Counted from the first letter of the stretch, positions 1 to 8,946 are shown. The stretch: DNA of 64,000 nt from Bin87 sp965261925 (GCA_965261925.1 OZ253486.1:1488001-1552000), one strand, 5' to 3'. Made by a program: numbers and translations. The notes: generated by a model from the sequence alone, not told the origin.

Positions 1-2
1 TC

Positions 3-323
3 TACGGCCGCGCCCCGCTGGACATGGCCCTATCGGCAATGGGCGAGATCGAAGAGCGGCTGCAGGACGCCGAGGACAACCATCGGCGCGTGCTGTCCAT
101 CAAGAAGGCGGCGTTGGACGAACTCGCCGCCCTGGAATCGGTGCAGCAGGTCGATCAGGCTCGCAAGGAACTGGCTCAACTGAAACAGCAGGCTGGGCAC
201 AACGGCGCGTCAGGGGAATCCGCCGCGGAAATCCGCCGCCTCGAACAGTTCATAGCAGAGCACAGCAAGCGCGCCGAGTTGGCGATCACCGCCAGCTTCG
301 AGGAGCGGCGCGGCCAGCGTTAG
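3..323 (+). CDS. C-terminal part of a coiled-coil protein, cut by the window edge
   Basis: The reading frame is open from the first bases of the window, so the gene starts upstream and only about 106 C-terminal residues are seen; the internal ATG at 24 is probably not the start. The visible part is almost entirely charged and helical, rich in Glu, Ala, Arg, Lys and Gln, with heptad-like spacing typical of a coiled coil, and no membrane segment. I do not recognise the family. A PspA/IM30-type helical protein is conceivable from the composition, but no diagnostic motif supports it. It is followed by about 150 bp of non-coding sequence before the next gene on the same strand. Confidence 0.6.
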   Translation, partial: YGRAPLDMALSAMGEIEERLQDAEDNHRRVLSIKKAALDELAALESVQQVDQARKELAQLKQQAGHNGASGESAAEIRRLEQFIAEHSKRAELAITASFEERRGQR

Positions 324-472
324 CATTTGTCCCACGACCCGGTCGAAGCCTGAAAAATGCACGCCGCTTTCCACCCTCGGGCCGGCCGGCGGGCTAAGCC
401 CCAGCGCGTTATTCGCAGCCCATTGCACAATGTTGGCGGCAACGCCAGAAAGGATCGCAGGAGCATCACAGC

Positions 473-1576
473 ATGAAAGCATCCTATCTTGGCGCCATGG
501 GATACGCCCACCGGCGGGACTTCCCGCCCACCTGGCCCACGCCGCCATCGTACAGCGACCCCCAAACCTCGGTGCAGAGCTACCAGGATGGCATGGAAGA
601 ATGCGAGTTCGCCGAAGAAATGGGCTTCGAGTGGGTCAGCTTCTCCGAGCACCACTACTCGGGCCGCATCGCCACCGGAACGCCGGCGGTGATGGCTGCC
701 GCCGTGGCCGAGCGGTGCAAGTCGGTCAAGATCGCCATGCTGGGCCCGCTGCTGCCGCTCAATAACCCGGTTCGGGCGGCCGAGGAACTCGCCTTGCTGG
801 ACAACATCACCAACGGCCGCCTGGTGATGGGATTCCTGCGCGGCACGCCCAACGAGGACCAGGTGTATGGCGTTCATCCCTCCGAAGGCCGAGGCCGGCT
901 GCTGGAAGGTATGGACCTGATCCTCAAGGCCATGACCGAACCCGAGCCCTTCTCCTGGGAAGGGCGATATTACAAGTACCGCACCGTGGCGGTGTGGCCT
1001 CGTCCGGTGCAGCAACCCTTCCCGTCCGCCTTGGTGGCCACCCGCAGCGACGACGCCGTGCAATACGCCGCCGCGCACGGCATGGGCCTTGGCGTATCCT
1101 TCGTGCCCGCGGAACAGGTGGCCGGCATCACCGACAAGTACCTGCACTGGTGCGACGAGGCCGGCTGGCAGCCGGAACCGGACCAACTGGTTTTTCGCGG
1201 CAGCATCTACCTGGCGGAAACCGACCGCCAGGCGCAGGACTGGTTCCAGGCGCAGACCGATCAGGGTCGCGCTCCCGGCATGGCCCTGCGCTCCTCCGTG
1301 TCACAGGTGATCCAGGCCTCCCGCGCCGGCCACGACGTTGACTACCGCAACGTGTTCGCCGGCAGCGCCAGCGGCGACATCGTGGGCGGAGCGCCGGGCC
1401 TCACCTTCGTCGGCGGTCCCGATACCGTTTTCGAGCAGATCAAGGCCTACCATGACCAATGCGGCACCGGCGTCATCGACCTGTTCTTCCAGCAACCGAG
1501 CTTGACCCACCGGGACGTCATGACCGAGATTGACCTGTTCGGCCGCGAGGTCCTGCCTCGCCTCAAGGAGTTGTAG
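473..1576 (+). CDS. LLM-class flavin-dependent oxidoreductase (luciferase-like)
   Basis: A 367-residue protein of the bacterial luciferase-like family: a TIM-barrel monooxygenase using FMNH2 or F420H2 to oxidise an unknown organic substrate. Diagnostic stretches are SEHH at residues 58-61 and the long motif around residues 98-124 (NNPVRAAEELALLDN then NGR and GFLRG), plus the conserved VQQPFP segment. The ATG at 473 follows an AGGAG about 10 nt upstream. A short alpha/beta hydrolase gene begins 2 nt after its stop codon, so the two are very likely co-transcribed. It is one of four members of this family in the window. Family assignment is secure; cofactor and substrate are not. Confidence 0.93.
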   Translation: MKASYLGAMGYAHRRDFPPTWPTPPSYSDPQTSVQSYQDGMEECEFAEEMGFEWVSFSEHHYSGRIATGTPAVMAAAVAERCKSVKIAMLGPLLPLNNPVRAAEELALLDNITNGRLVMGFLRGTPNEDQVYGVHPSEGRGRLLEGMDLILKAMTEPEPFSWEGRYYKYRTVAVWPRPVQQPFPSALVATRSDDAVQYAAAHGMGLGVSFVPAEQVAGITDKYLHWCDEAGWQPEPDQLVFRGSIYLAETDRQAQDWFQAQTDQGRAPGMALRSSVSQVIQASRAGHDVDYRNVFAGSASGDIVGGAPGLTFVGGPDTVFEQIKAYHDQCGTGVIDLFFQQPSLTHRDVMTEIDLFGREVLPRLKEL

Positions 1577-1578
1577 CC

Positions 1579-2154
1579 GTGGCGTCGGACCAGATGCGTG
1601 AGACCGTCGTCATCGTCGACGGGTCCGAACAGCCTTCGACCAACTTGCGGGATGGCCTGGCCCAACGGTGGTTGATCCTGGAACCGCGCCTGGATGACTT
1701 TACGGCCGGGGCGGAGGAACAACTCGCCGCTGCGGTCGGCCCATTGGCATCCGGACAATACGGGCTGATCGGAGTTTCGGCCGGCGCGTCCGTGGCCATC
1801 CAACACGCCCGGCGTTCCCCCGAGCGGGTGACGGCGCTGGTCCTGGTGGCGCCGCTAGCGATACGACCCGCCGGAGATGCTCTCAGCGGTGGCGCCACGG
1901 ACCTGGAAAGCAGTCTCGGCGAAATCCAATGTCCCACTCTGGTGGTGTTCGGCCAAGCAGACACGCGGGTGGCTCCCGAGGCCGCCAGCATCTACCGCAG
2001 CCGCATCCCCAACTGCAACATCGCCTTCGTGTACGACGCTGGCCACCACATCGCCGCCGAACGCCCGCAGGCCCTGCTGAATCTCGTTGGCGACTACCTC
2101 GAGAGGCGCGAGACCTTCATCGTGCAGAACCGCAGCGGCGCGATCAATCCCTGA
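1579..2154 (+). CDS. alpha/beta-hydrolase family protein
   Basis: A 191-residue single-domain alpha/beta hydrolase starting with GTG. The nucleophile elbow GVSAG lies at residues 65-69 (Ser67), the acid is probably Asp128 in FGQADTR, and the catalytic histidine lies in AGHHIAAERP near residues 155-164; the order Ser-Asp-His is canonical. It lacks most of the cap domain, so it is shorter than the usual 250-300 residues. The start is 2 nt after the stop of the flavin oxidoreductase, which suggests a two-gene unit where this enzyme hydrolyses an ester, lactone or thioester made or used by its neighbour (inference). Confidence 0.85.
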   Translation: MASDQMRETVVIVDGSEQPSTNLRDGLAQRWLILEPRLDDFTAGAEEQLAAAVGPLASGQYGLIGVSAGASVAIQHARRSPERVTALVLVAPLAIRPAGDALSGGATDLESSLGEIQCPTLVVFGQADTRVAPEAASIYRSRIPNCNIAFVYDAGHHIAAERPQALLNLVGDYLERRETFIVQNRSGAINP

Positions 2155-2163
2155 CCGCCATCG

Positions 2164-2694
2164 CTAGTCCTCTGGCGCGCCCGCCCGCTGGCCGTCCTGC
2201 AACTCGTCGATCTGCTCCCGGGTGCGACCGTAGATCTGCGGCACGTCCCAGCCCTGCAAGCCGGCGTAGGTGTCGATCTGGGAACGGTGGTGCACCTCGT
2301 GTTCCACCAGCATCATCAGGATCCGCCAGCCGCTGAGCATCCCGTCGGTGTCGATCATCTTGATGCGCCGGGTCAGCCAATCCGTCGGCGTGTCCTCGAG
2401 GCGGCTGCGAAACTCGGCCGCCGACGCGTCCAGCGCGGGAACCCAGTCGTCGATCGACGCGGTGCTGGGAACCGGCCAGTCGTAAAGCCATCCCTCGTTG
2501 CGGTAGGCGCGCGCGAAGTACATCCGCGACTCGCAGATGTGATGCACGATCTGTGCGATGCCCCAGGCATTCTCACCCTCACCCGCCGGTGGCGTCCACG
2601 ACTCGGCGGGGTCCGGCAGCGCTTGGATGTCCCGCACGGTGCGGCGGTGTATGCCGTCGAAATAGCGCAGGAATTCCTGTGGGTCGGTTAGCAT
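2164..2694 (-). CDS. DinB-family (DfsB-like) metal-binding four-helix protein
   Basis: A 176-residue protein; I place the start at MLTDPQEF (2694) because the longer open frame upstream only mirrors the end of the Uma2 gene. DinB proteins are four-helix bundles binding a metal through three histidines. Here the candidate ligands are His51/52 in IVHHICES, His132 in LVEHEV and His135/136 in VHHRSQI, the usual DinB arrangement of one early and one late His motif. Some members are thiol-dependent transferases; the role here is unknown. The upstream Uma2 gene ends 22 nt before this start on the same strand, so the two are probably co-transcribed. It converges with the hydrolase gene at 1579-2154. 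Confidence 0.85.
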   Translation of the reverse strand: MLTDPQEFLRYFDGIHRRTVRDIQALPDPAESWTPPAGEGENAWGIAQIVHHICESRMYFARAYRNEGWLYDWPVPSTASIDDWVPALDASAAEFRSRLEDTPTDWLTRRIKMIDTDGMLSGWRILMMLVEHEVHHRSQIDTYAGLQGWDVPQIYGRTREQIDELQDGQRAGAPED

Positions 2695-2716
2695 GTTCCA
2701 GTGTGCTCCTGGGGCT

Positions 2717-3493
2717 TCAGCCCTCGCCTTGGCGTCGCAACTCTTCTCGCAGTCGTTCAACTTCCACAAGAGCGGCGTCTCTCTCTTCGCGTGCGGCGTC
2801 GCGTTGGTCCCGGGCGGCGATGCTAGCGGCTTGTTCCGCCCGCCAATTCCGCTGATACGTTCCGTCCGCCGGGTCGTACACCAGCGGCCAACCGTCATCC
2901 CAGCACAGGCTGATGCCCAGCAGCGGGCTGTATGCTTTCAGGATGCCGTCGGGTTCGCGGGTCAGCGGCAACTCGCGATAACTTCCGCCGACCAGTTCGC
3001 CGCCCCATAGAGGCTGCCCGTGATACCGACCGCCGCTAGGGTCGAAACGCCAGTATTCCGGCACCCCGATGGCCGCGTAGATGTCGGGCTTCCGTCTGGT
3101 ATCCACCGGCGCGGTGCTCTCCGACGCGACCTCCAGGGCGAAGTCCGGCGGTTTGCCCGCCTCCCACGGCAGGTATATCCGGCGAGGACGAATCGCCTCG
3201 GCGTCCACGCCGAAAACCAGGTACACGTCCGGCGCGACCCGCACGTTCAGGTTGCTCTGATCGTAGCAAATAAAGGACCCGTCATCCAGAAACACGTCGG
3301 GACGGGTGTCGAATTCGGTGAACCTGGCGGCCAGCAGGCCCGTGATTTCCCGTATCTCGCGGTTCTGTTCCATGTGGTCTGGCGGCGTTTCCTTTATGTC
3401 GGGTTGGAAATCCAAACTGGCATAATCAATGTCACCCTGCCTTCGGTAGGGCAACATCGGGGTGTCAGGCGGTGTCTTGCGGGTTGCCATCAT
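2717..3493 (-). CDS. Uma2-family putative PD-(D/E)XK endonuclease with coiled-coil tail
   Basis: A 258-residue protein of the Uma2/DUF820 family (PF05685), a restriction-endonuclease-like fold abundant in Cyanobacteria and Chloroflexota with largely unknown function. Key blocks are PDVYLV at residues 88-93, FALEVASEST at 118-127, a conserved Lys135 and PEYWRFDP around 145-152, which together form the putative D...E...K active site. After the family domain, about 55 residues (from roughly 205) form an Arg/Glu/Ala-rich coiled coil. The second methionine is also a possible start. Divergently transcribed from the GMC oxidoreductase gene across about 70 bp. Confidence 0.9.
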   Translation of the reverse strand: MMATRKTPPDTPMLPYRRQGDIDYASLDFQPDIKETPPDHMEQNREIREITGLLAARFTEFDTRPDVFLDDGSFICYDQSNLNVRVAPDVYLVFGVDAEAIRPRRIYLPWEAGKPPDFALEVASESTAPVDTRRKPDIYAAIGVPEYWRFDPSGGRYHGQPLWGGELVGGSYRELPLTREPDGILKAYSPLLGISLCWDDGWPLVYDPADGTYQRNWRAEQAASIAARDQRDAAREERDAALVEVERLREELRRQGEG

Positions 3494-3566
3494 CTACCTC
3501 CGGGCCAAGCCAGTTGTCGCGATAGTGTAGAATCGCGCATCCGAAACCGCAAGCGAGGGCGAAGCC

Positions 3567-5102
3567 ATGAAGTATGACGTGATCGTTGTGGGCTCCGGTT
3601 CCGCCGGATCCGTGGTTGCCAGCCGTCTCTCCGAAGACCCCAACCGCTCGGTGCTGCTGCTGGAAGCCGGCCAGGACTATCCCAACGCGGACCATCTCCC
3701 CGACATCGTCCGCGACGGGTATTCCAACGAGGGCGAGCAGCCCGGGTCACCGGTCTCCTGGTCGTTGCGCGGCACCATCAACGACCAGCAGGGCGAGATC
3801 AACATCGCCCAGGGCAAGGTCATCGGCGGTTCCGGTTCCATCAACGGCCAGGTCTATCTGCGCGGCCTGCCCGAGGACTTCGAGCGGTGGGCATCCTTCG
3901 GCAACGAGGAGTGGACTTACCTGAAAGTCCTGCCCTTCTTTCGCAAGGCTGAGACCGACCTCGACATCCAGGACGATTTCCACGGAAGCGACGGTCCCAT
4001 CCCCATCATCCGCCGCGAGAACCAGCCGTGGCCCGACGTTCAGAAAGCCTTCCACGCCGCCGCCCTCGAACGCGGCTACGCCACCAACCCCGACCTCAAC
4101 GGCCCCGACTCGGCGGGCATCGGCGCCATTCCCATGAACAACCAGGCCGGCGTTCGCATGAGCACGGCGATCACCCACCTGAATCCCGTGCGCCACCGCC
4201 TCAACCTCTCCGTCAAGGGCAACGTCTTCGTCCGACGGGTCCTGTTCGATGGCGCTCGCGTCGCCGGCGTGGAGGCCGAAAGCGGCGGCGAGATTTTCAA
4301 CGTGGAGGCCGATCAGGTTGTGCTGAGCGCCGGCGCGTTGAAATCTCCCCACCTCCTGATGCTGTCGGGAGTGGGCCCGCGCGACCAACTTCAGGAGTTC
4401 GGCATACCGGTCATCCAGGAACTGCCCGGCGTGGGCCAAAACCTGTTCAACCATCCCATGGGCAACGTTTCCTTCCAGGTCAAGGACCATGTCGAGCTCC
4501 ACGCGAACGCCGGCGCCTTGCGCTTCGGCCTGCGGGTGACTTCAGAGGCGCCGTCTCACCCGAATGATGTGATGCTGCACACCCTGGGCGTGTTCAACGT
4601 CATGACCGGCGAGCATCTGCCCGACCGCGTCGCCCGCATCGCCTGCGCCCTGGAGCTGCCCGACGGTTCCGGCTGGGTGCGCCTGGCCTCGTCCGACCCC
4701 GCGCAGCAGCCGGAGATCAACTATCGCTACCTGCACAACGAGAACGACCTGCGGCGGATGCGTGAAGCAGTCCGCCTGGCGGCCGATATGCTGGAATCCG
4801 AGGCCTACCGGGACGTGCTGGAACATCGCACCGCGCCCACCGACGATGTCCTGGCCGACGACGCCGCGCTGGACGTCTGGATCCGGCAGAGCGTGGGCAC
4901 CTCGCGCCACGTCTCGGGCACCTGCCGCATTGGCCCCGACGCCGATCCCATGGCCGTGACCGACCAGCAATGCCGCGTCCGCGGCGTGCAGGGCCTGTGG
5001 GTGGCCGACTCGTCCATAATGCCCCAGGTCACCCGCGCCAACACCAATGCCACTGCCATCATGATCGGCGAACGCGTCGCCGACTGGATCGCATCGCAAT
5101 AG
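3567..5102 (+). CDS. GMC-family FAD-dependent oxidoreductase (choline-dehydrogenase-like)
   Basis: A 511-residue flavoprotein of the glucose-methanol-choline family, oxidising an alcohol to an aldehyde or ketone. The Rossmann FAD motif GSGSAG is at residues 9-14, followed by LLLEAG at the end of beta-2. GMC signature 1 is around GGSGSINGQVYLRG and signature 2 around GALKSPHLLMLSGVGP. The catalytic His lies in SRHVSGTCRIG (about residue 448) and the partner is probably Asn492 in the TRANTNATAIMIGE segment. Length is typical. It has its own short upstream region shared with the divergent Uma2 gene; a TAGAAT element lies at 3528-3533. The substrate cannot be told from sequence. Confidence 0.93.
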   Translation: MKYDVIVVGSGSAGSVVASRLSEDPNRSVLLLEAGQDYPNADHLPDIVRDGYSNEGEQPGSPVSWSLRGTINDQQGEINIAQGKVIGGSGSINGQVYLRGLPEDFERWASFGNEEWTYLKVLPFFRKAETDLDIQDDFHGSDGPIPIIRRENQPWPDVQKAFHAAALERGYATNPDLNGPDSAGIGAIPMNNQAGVRMSTAITHLNPVRHRLNLSVKGNVFVRRVLFDGARVAGVEAESGGEIFNVEADQVVLSAGALKSPHLLMLSGVGPRDQLQEFGIPVIQELPGVGQNLFNHPMGNVSFQVKDHVELHANAGALRFGLRVTSEAPSHPNDVMLHTLGVFNVMTGEHLPDRVARIACALELPDGSGWVRLASSDPAQQPEINYRYLHNENDLRRMREAVRLAADMLESEAYRDVLEHRTAPTDDVLADDAALDVWIRQSVGTSRHVSGTCRIGPDADPMAVTDQQCRVRGVQGLWVADSSIMPQVTRANTNATAIMIGERVADWIASQ

Positions 5103-5187
5103 ACAAAAAATGCAGGAGTGAATGATTATTCGCCCTTATTACTCTACAGCTGGACGGAGTACTGTCGAATTAGCTTCCGTTCAATCT

Positions 5188-6585
5188 TTAAATGCCCGGC
5201 CGCAGATTGTGCTGCGTCGCCCGCTCGTAGGCGTCGCCGACTTGCACTAGCAGCGGCTCGGCGAGGTGTTTGCCGATGAACTGGATGCTCAGCGGCAAGC
5301 CCTCGCTGTTCAATCCCGCCGGCAGCGAGATCGTCGGCGCGCCGCTGAAATCGTAGGGGACGGTGAACCGGCCCCACGTCCACTCGTCCTCATCCATGGG
5401 TCCATACAGTTCCTCCGGCGTGACCGGACCCGGAGGAGTCATCATGGACGGGCACACCAGCACATCAATGTCCTCGAATATCCCCGCCAGGATGCCGTTG
5501 CACGCCAGCCGCGCCTGGTTGGCGGCGGCGAATTCAGCCGCGCTGTAGCGGTGTCCCTTCTCCAGCCAGCCCCGAAACCACGGGCCATAGTCGTCGGCGC
5601 GCGCCGGGAAGGTGTCCCGATGGCCTGCTGCCGCTTCCGCGGAGCACAACACGCCCCATGCGCTGGAAAACGGGAGCGTGTCCGGCATCTGCACGGCGAC
5701 CAGCTGCGCCCCCATGCTTTCGAGCAAACGCGCGCCGGCCAGGACCGCTTCGGCAACTTCGGCATCCACCTCGTCGCCAATGTAGCGTTCGTCAACGCCG
5801 ATGCGAATTCCCTGGACGCCCTGTCCCAACCCGGCCAGCATGTCCGGCACAGGAGCATGAAGCGACGTGGGGTCGTTGGGGTCGTGCCCTGCCAATGCCT
5901 GCAGCATGATCCCGGCGTCAGCCGCGCTGCGGGTCATCGGGCCGACGTGGTCCAGCGACTCCGCCAGCGCCAAGACCCCATACCGGCTGACCCTGCCCCA
6001 CGTTGGCTTGATGCCTACAGTGCCGCACGCCGCCGCGGGATAACGGATCGACCCGCCCGTGTCACTGCCCAAAGAGCCGTAGCATAGGCCGGCCGCGGTG
6101 GCCACTCCCGAGCCGCTGGAGGAGGCGCCAGCCCAACGGTCCGCGCCCCAGGGGTTCACCGGGATGTCGAACGACGGGTTGTATCCCGCCATCGCGCCCT
6201 CGGTGAGGTTCAGCTTGCCCAGGATGACCGCGCCGGCGTCGCTCAGCCGGCGGACCACAGTGCCGTCAAAGTCAGGCACGAAGTCGCGCAGCGCCTGCAA
6301 CCCGCCCATGGTGGCCACGCCGGTGGTGAAGCACAGGTCCTTCACCGCGATGGGTACGCCGTGCAGCGCGCCTTTGTACTGCCCGGCGGCAATTTCAGCC
6401 TCGGCAGTTCTTGCCGCTGCCATTGCCGGTTCCGCCATGACGGTCACGTAGCTCTTCAGCTCCCCGTCCAGCGCGGCGATGCGGTCCAGCAACGCCTGGG
6501 TCAATTCCACCGGCGAAATCTCACGCGACCGGATCCGGGCCGCCACGTCGGTGATGGTTTGGTAATGCAGCGGTGTGTCCGTCAT
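5188..6585 (-). CDS. amidase-signature family amidase (GatA/AmiD-like)
   Basis: A 465-residue amidase-signature hydrolase that cleaves amide bonds with a Ser-cisSer-Lys triad. Lys82 lies in PIAVKDLC, the cis-Ser is Ser155 in GASSSGSG and the nucleophile Ser179 in GSDTGGSIRYPA; their spacing matches characterised members. The full-length domain is present and there is no signal peptide. GatA is less likely because gatB and gatC are absent nearby, so a catabolic amidase is preferred. The ATG follows a GAGAGGAG stretch. The VOC gene lies immediately upstream of... the next minus-strand gene ends 17 nt before this start, suggesting co-transcription with the VOC protein. Confidence 0.9.
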   Translation of the reverse strand: MTDTPLHYQTITDVAARIRSREISPVELTQALLDRIAALDGELKSYVTVMAEPAMAAARTAEAEIAAGQYKGALHGVPIAVKDLCFTTGVATMGGLQALRDFVPDFDGTVVRRLSDAGAVILGKLNLTEGAMAGYNPSFDIPVNPWGADRWAGASSSGSGVATAAGLCYGSLGSDTGGSIRYPAAACGTVGIKPTWGRVSRYGVLALAESLDHVGPMTRSAADAGIMLQALAGHDPNDPTSLHAPVPDMLAGLGQGVQGIRIGVDERYIGDEVDAEVAEAVLAGARLLESMGAQLVAVQMPDTLPFSSAWGVLCSAEAAAGHRDTFPARADDYGPWFRGWLEKGHRYSAAEFAAANQARLACNGILAGIFEDIDVLVCPSMMTPPGPVTPEELYGPMDEDEWTWGRFTVPYDFSGAPTISLPAGLNSEGLPLSIQFIGKHLAEPLLVQVGDAYERATQHNLRPGI

Positions 6586-6602
6586 GGCGTGTCTCCTCTC
6601 GG

Positions 6603-6998
6603 CTAGGCCGCCGGTTGTACCAGTTCGATCAGCACGTCATCCGGACCTTCGATGTACGACAGCTTCGACCCCGTCGGCGTCTCGGTGATGGGCAACACCG
6701 TGCGGATGCCGGCGGCGGTGAGTCGCGCCATCTCCGCCTCGAGGTCTGCCACATCGAACCCGAAGTGCTCCAATCCCAGCCGGTTCAACTCCGCGACGGC
6801 GCGGTCGTCGGACGATCCCGGCGGCTTGGACGACACGTTGAGCCGGCACTGCCCGCCCATTTCCATGCCGATGGTGATGGTGCGCGGCATCACCTCCCGC
6901 TCAGAGACGATGCGGGCGTTGAAGTGCTTCTCGTACCACGCCGCCGTGGCGTGGGGGTCCGCGGCGCGGATGTGTACGTGGTTGATGCGGTATTCCAT
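6603..6998 (-). CDS. VOC-family (glyoxalase/dioxygenase-like) protein
   Basis: A 131-residue single-module vicinal-oxygen-chelate protein with paired beta-alpha-beta-beta-beta motifs: INHVHIRAADPHATAAWYEKHF at the N-terminus and LEHFGFDVADLEAEMARLTAAGI in the second half, ending in IEGPDDVLIELVQ. Candidate metal ligands are the His in NHVHI, the His in LEHFGF and the Glu near the C-terminus in VLIELVQ. VOC proteins act as lyases, dioxygenases or resistance proteins; the exact activity is unknown. It lies directly upstream of the amidase on the same strand (17 nt), so the two may serve one degradation route. Confidence 0.88.
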   Translation of the reverse strand: MEYRINHVHIRAADPHATAAWYEKHFNARIVSEREVMPRTITIGMEMGGQCRLNVSSKPPGSSDDRAVAELNRLGLEHFGFDVADLEAEMARLTAAGIRTVLPITETPTGSKLSYIEGPDDVLIELVQPAA

Positions 6999-7011
6999 GG
7001 TTGGCCTCCCT

Positions 7012-7410
7012 TCAGGCGTTATTGGAGTAAATGGTCAGCATGGCAGCGATGAATTCCTGTGTTGCCTCCCAAGATACAATGAACTCCTCCCCCACTAGAT
7101 GGCCCCGGTCAGCGTGGACGTGAAGTTTATCGGCATGGGACCAATTTGGTAGTAAAGCCCGACTATCCAACACTTCCACCGCGATTCGCCGTAGAACGTT
7201 CACCTTTCCTCCGGTGGTACCTGGGTTGGAACCTCGTTGATTGGCCACCGCATTGATGCATTGTTTTGCAGACTCGTACAGCAGCGCGCCAGCGCAGTCG
7301 GTGTCGGCGTCACGTTCCAAAAGCAAATTGGCCTGTTGTTGGTAGTTGCGCGCTCTGGCCTCGTGCTGGGTTGCTCGCTCCCTTTGCCCTTCAGTCGGCC
7401 CGTTGATCAT
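7012..7410 (-). CDS. small HEPN/PaREP1-like helical protein, pair A distal gene
   Basis: A 132-residue all-helical protein. The core reads as amphipathic helices with a G/A-LLYESAKQCINAVANQRG block, followed by a distal KLHVHADRGHL segment that occupies the same place as the LHGNFY motif in other copies in this window. This arrangement resembles PaREP1/HEPN-superfamily proteins, whose members are often RNases or toxins, but the match is from pattern only. Its start overlaps the end of the next upstream gene by about 20 nt, so the two are translationally coupled. It is one of eight such small genes, in four pairs, in the window. Confidence 0.6.
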   Translation of the reverse strand: MINGPTEGQRERATQHEARARNYQQQANLLLERDADTDCAGALLYESAKQCINAVANQRGSNPGTTGGKVNVLRRIAVEVLDSRALLPNWSHADKLHVHADRGHLVGEEFIVSWEATQEFIAAMLTIYSNNA

Positions 7411-7762
7411 CTAGACATTCCCTGATGAACTGTTCGGCTGTTTCGTAAGCCAGTTCCAACTGATAGCTTTCCAGCACGTCCATTTCGGCGTGGTCTTTCA
7501 GGAGTGAGCCTGGACCAAGCCCACTGCGATAGTAAAACTTAGTAACCGAACCATTCGCTTCCAAAGCTCTGGCAACTCCGATCAGGTCGATGTAGTCGAG
7601 GTTTGGACACTTCACGCCGTGGGCGTCGGCCAACACAACAAACGTGGCCTGAGTCGCCTGCCACATCAGCGCTGCGGCTTTGCGGTGGTTGCCTCCCGCC
7701 CGCTCCCTCTTGGAAGCAGCCACGTATTCCAGCGGCGTCAATTCCATCGCTGGCGCACTCAT
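7391..7762 (-). CDS. small HEPN/PaREP1-like helical protein, pair A proximal gene
   Basis: A 123-residue helical protein starting at MSAPAMEL; this ATG is preceded by a strong GGAGGGGGGTGAG ribosome binding site, so the longer frame to 7789 is not used. The core AAALMWQATQATFVVLADAHG matches the LWxA...A.A..HG signature shared by the small paired genes at 9893, 26259 and 53690, and the segment LLKDHAEMDVLES sits where other first-gene members have FRDNA. Function unknown; HEPN-type RNase or a toxin/antitoxin half is the leading guess. First gene of the overlapping pair A. Confidence 0.6.
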   Translation of the reverse strand: MSAPAMELTPLEYVAASKRERAGGNHRKAAALMWQATQATFVVLADAHGVKCPNLDYIDLIGVARALEANGSVTKFYYRSGLGPGSLLKDHAEMDVLESYQLELAYETAEQFIRECLDDQRAD

Positions 7763-8239
7763 CTCACCCCCCTCCCTCGCGAGTCCCAATCGTTTTGTCG
7801 CCCAATCTACGGTGCATTATAGCAACGTGCCTTGCTACTTAGCGTCGTTCGCTTGTCGCGACCCTGGGTCCGTCGTTTCTGCACAAACATGAACCCAGCA
7901 GATCCTTTCAATTGGGGCAAATTGGCGGTCAGGCTCCCTTTGCCCGGCCAAAGCACCCGAATTGTGGGGAACTCTATTATCCCGCTCACTTCCTGGGCCC
8001 ATCCAAAGTAGATCCGTCATTCATACTTTCGCACGAATCCACTGCCAGCCCAACTAAATGCGACCTGGATTCCCATCTTTGCGGCGATGGTCTCGAGATC
8101 CCAAACCACGATGACCTGGACTTTGGAAATGCCCTGCCGCACTTACCGTTCCGGTTGCCCCCGTTCGGCGCCGTTGCTACACTGGCCGTGTCTTGACCCC
8201 AAACCACCATGCGCCCAGCGCGACCACCAGGAGAGCACC
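7763..8239. other. long intergenic region, no gene recognised
   Basis: About 475 bp lie between the divergent HEPN-like pair A and the NIPSNAP gene. GC content is visibly lower than in flanking genes and no open frame here has recognisable coding character. The right end carries the NIPSNAP leader, with an AGGAGAG ribosome binding site and a possible TACACT -10 element near 8174. I see no clear palindrome, tandem repeat or RNA gene. Confidence 0.5.
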
Positions 8240-8857
8240 ATGATTTACGAAGTACGCACCTACGACCTCAAACCCGGCGCCGTCGCCCAGGCGGAGGAAG
8301 CCTTCGCCGAGGCGATTCCCCACCGCGAAAAGTACTCCCCCATCGCTGCCTTCTGGCACACCGAAATCGGCCCGCTCAACCAAATCATCCACGTCTGGGG
8401 CTACGAGAACATCGAGGAGCGCAATCGCATCCGCGGCGAGGCCGGCAAAGACCCCAACTGGCCGCCGAAGATCACCCCCGGCAACATCCTCAACATGAAC
8501 GCGGAGATCTGGAACCCCGCCCCCTTCATGCGGCCCATGGGCGGCGACCAGGCTCTGGGCAACATCTACGAGATGCGCGTCTATACCTACGAGAACGGTT
8601 CCATGCCCGAACTGCTGCGCCGCTGGGAAGATTCGCTGCCCTACCGCGAGGAGTTCTCCCCGCTGGCCGCCGGTATGTTCACCGAGTTCGGCGACCTGAA
8701 TAAGTGGATGCATGTCTGGCCCTACCAGGACCTCAACCACCGCGCCGAGGTCCGCGCCGCCGCCAGCAAGATCCCCCAGTGGCCCTCCGGAGCCCCCGGC
8801 CGCGTCAAGCAGGAGACCAAGATCATGGTGCCGGCCAGCTTCTCCCCCATGCACTGA
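8240..8857 (+). CDS. NIPSNAP-family protein (two ferredoxin-like repeats)
   Basis: A 205-residue protein made of two NIPSNAP modules (alpha-beta barrel, dimeric ferredoxin-like fold). Module 1 opens with MIYEVRTYDLKPG and module 2 with IYEMRVYTYENGSM, and each closes with the conserved histidine-tryptophan segment: IIHVWGYENIEER and WMHVWPYQDLNHR. The start at 8240 is chosen because it begins at the family's conserved IYEVRTY and follows CCAGGAGAG. NIPSNAP proteins are often found with catabolic enzymes; a precise reaction is not established for most. No close operon partner: a repeat-bearing spacer separates it from the DUF429 gene. Confidence 0.9.
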   Translation: MIYEVRTYDLKPGAVAQAEEAFAEAIPHREKYSPIAAFWHTEIGPLNQIIHVWGYENIEERNRIRGEAGKDPNWPPKITPGNILNMNAEIWNPAPFMRPMGGDQALGNIYEMRVYTYENGSMPELLRRWEDSLPYREEFSPLAAGMFTEFGDLNKWMHVWPYQDLNHRAEVRAAASKIPQWPSGAPGRVKQETKIMVPASFSPMH

Positions 8858-8870
8858 CGTCGCCTTTTGT

Positions 8871-8940
8871 TGTCGTCGCGATTCCCGCCTGCTGCACCGT
8901 TATTCCCGCGCGGGCGGGGATCCAAGGCTGTACACAGGAG
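8871..8940. repeat. dispersed short palindrome-type repeat (PARAGIQ-type)
   Basis: The spacer after the NIPSNAP gene contains ATTCCCGCCTGC and then TTATTCCCGCGCGGGCGGGG, a stem-forming element (CCCGCGCGGGCGGG) of the kind that is dispersed between genes in many bacteria and that, if translated, gives the familiar IPARAGIQ peptide. It is probably a mobile REP-like element or a hairpin acting at the end of the NIPSNAP transcript. Confidence 0.45.
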
Positions 8941-8946
8941 ATTCAT

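Noticed and set aside
2698..2898. N-terminal extension of the DinB protein to 2898
   Set aside because: The extra residues overlap the 3' end of the Uma2 gene and do not resemble DinB; MLTDPQEF at 2694 is the natural start.
8867..8945. Possible CRISPR-like or RNA element in the NIPSNAP-DUF429 spacer
   Set aside because: Only a single short stem (CCCGCGCGGG type) is present; no regular spacing or conserved RNA structure.
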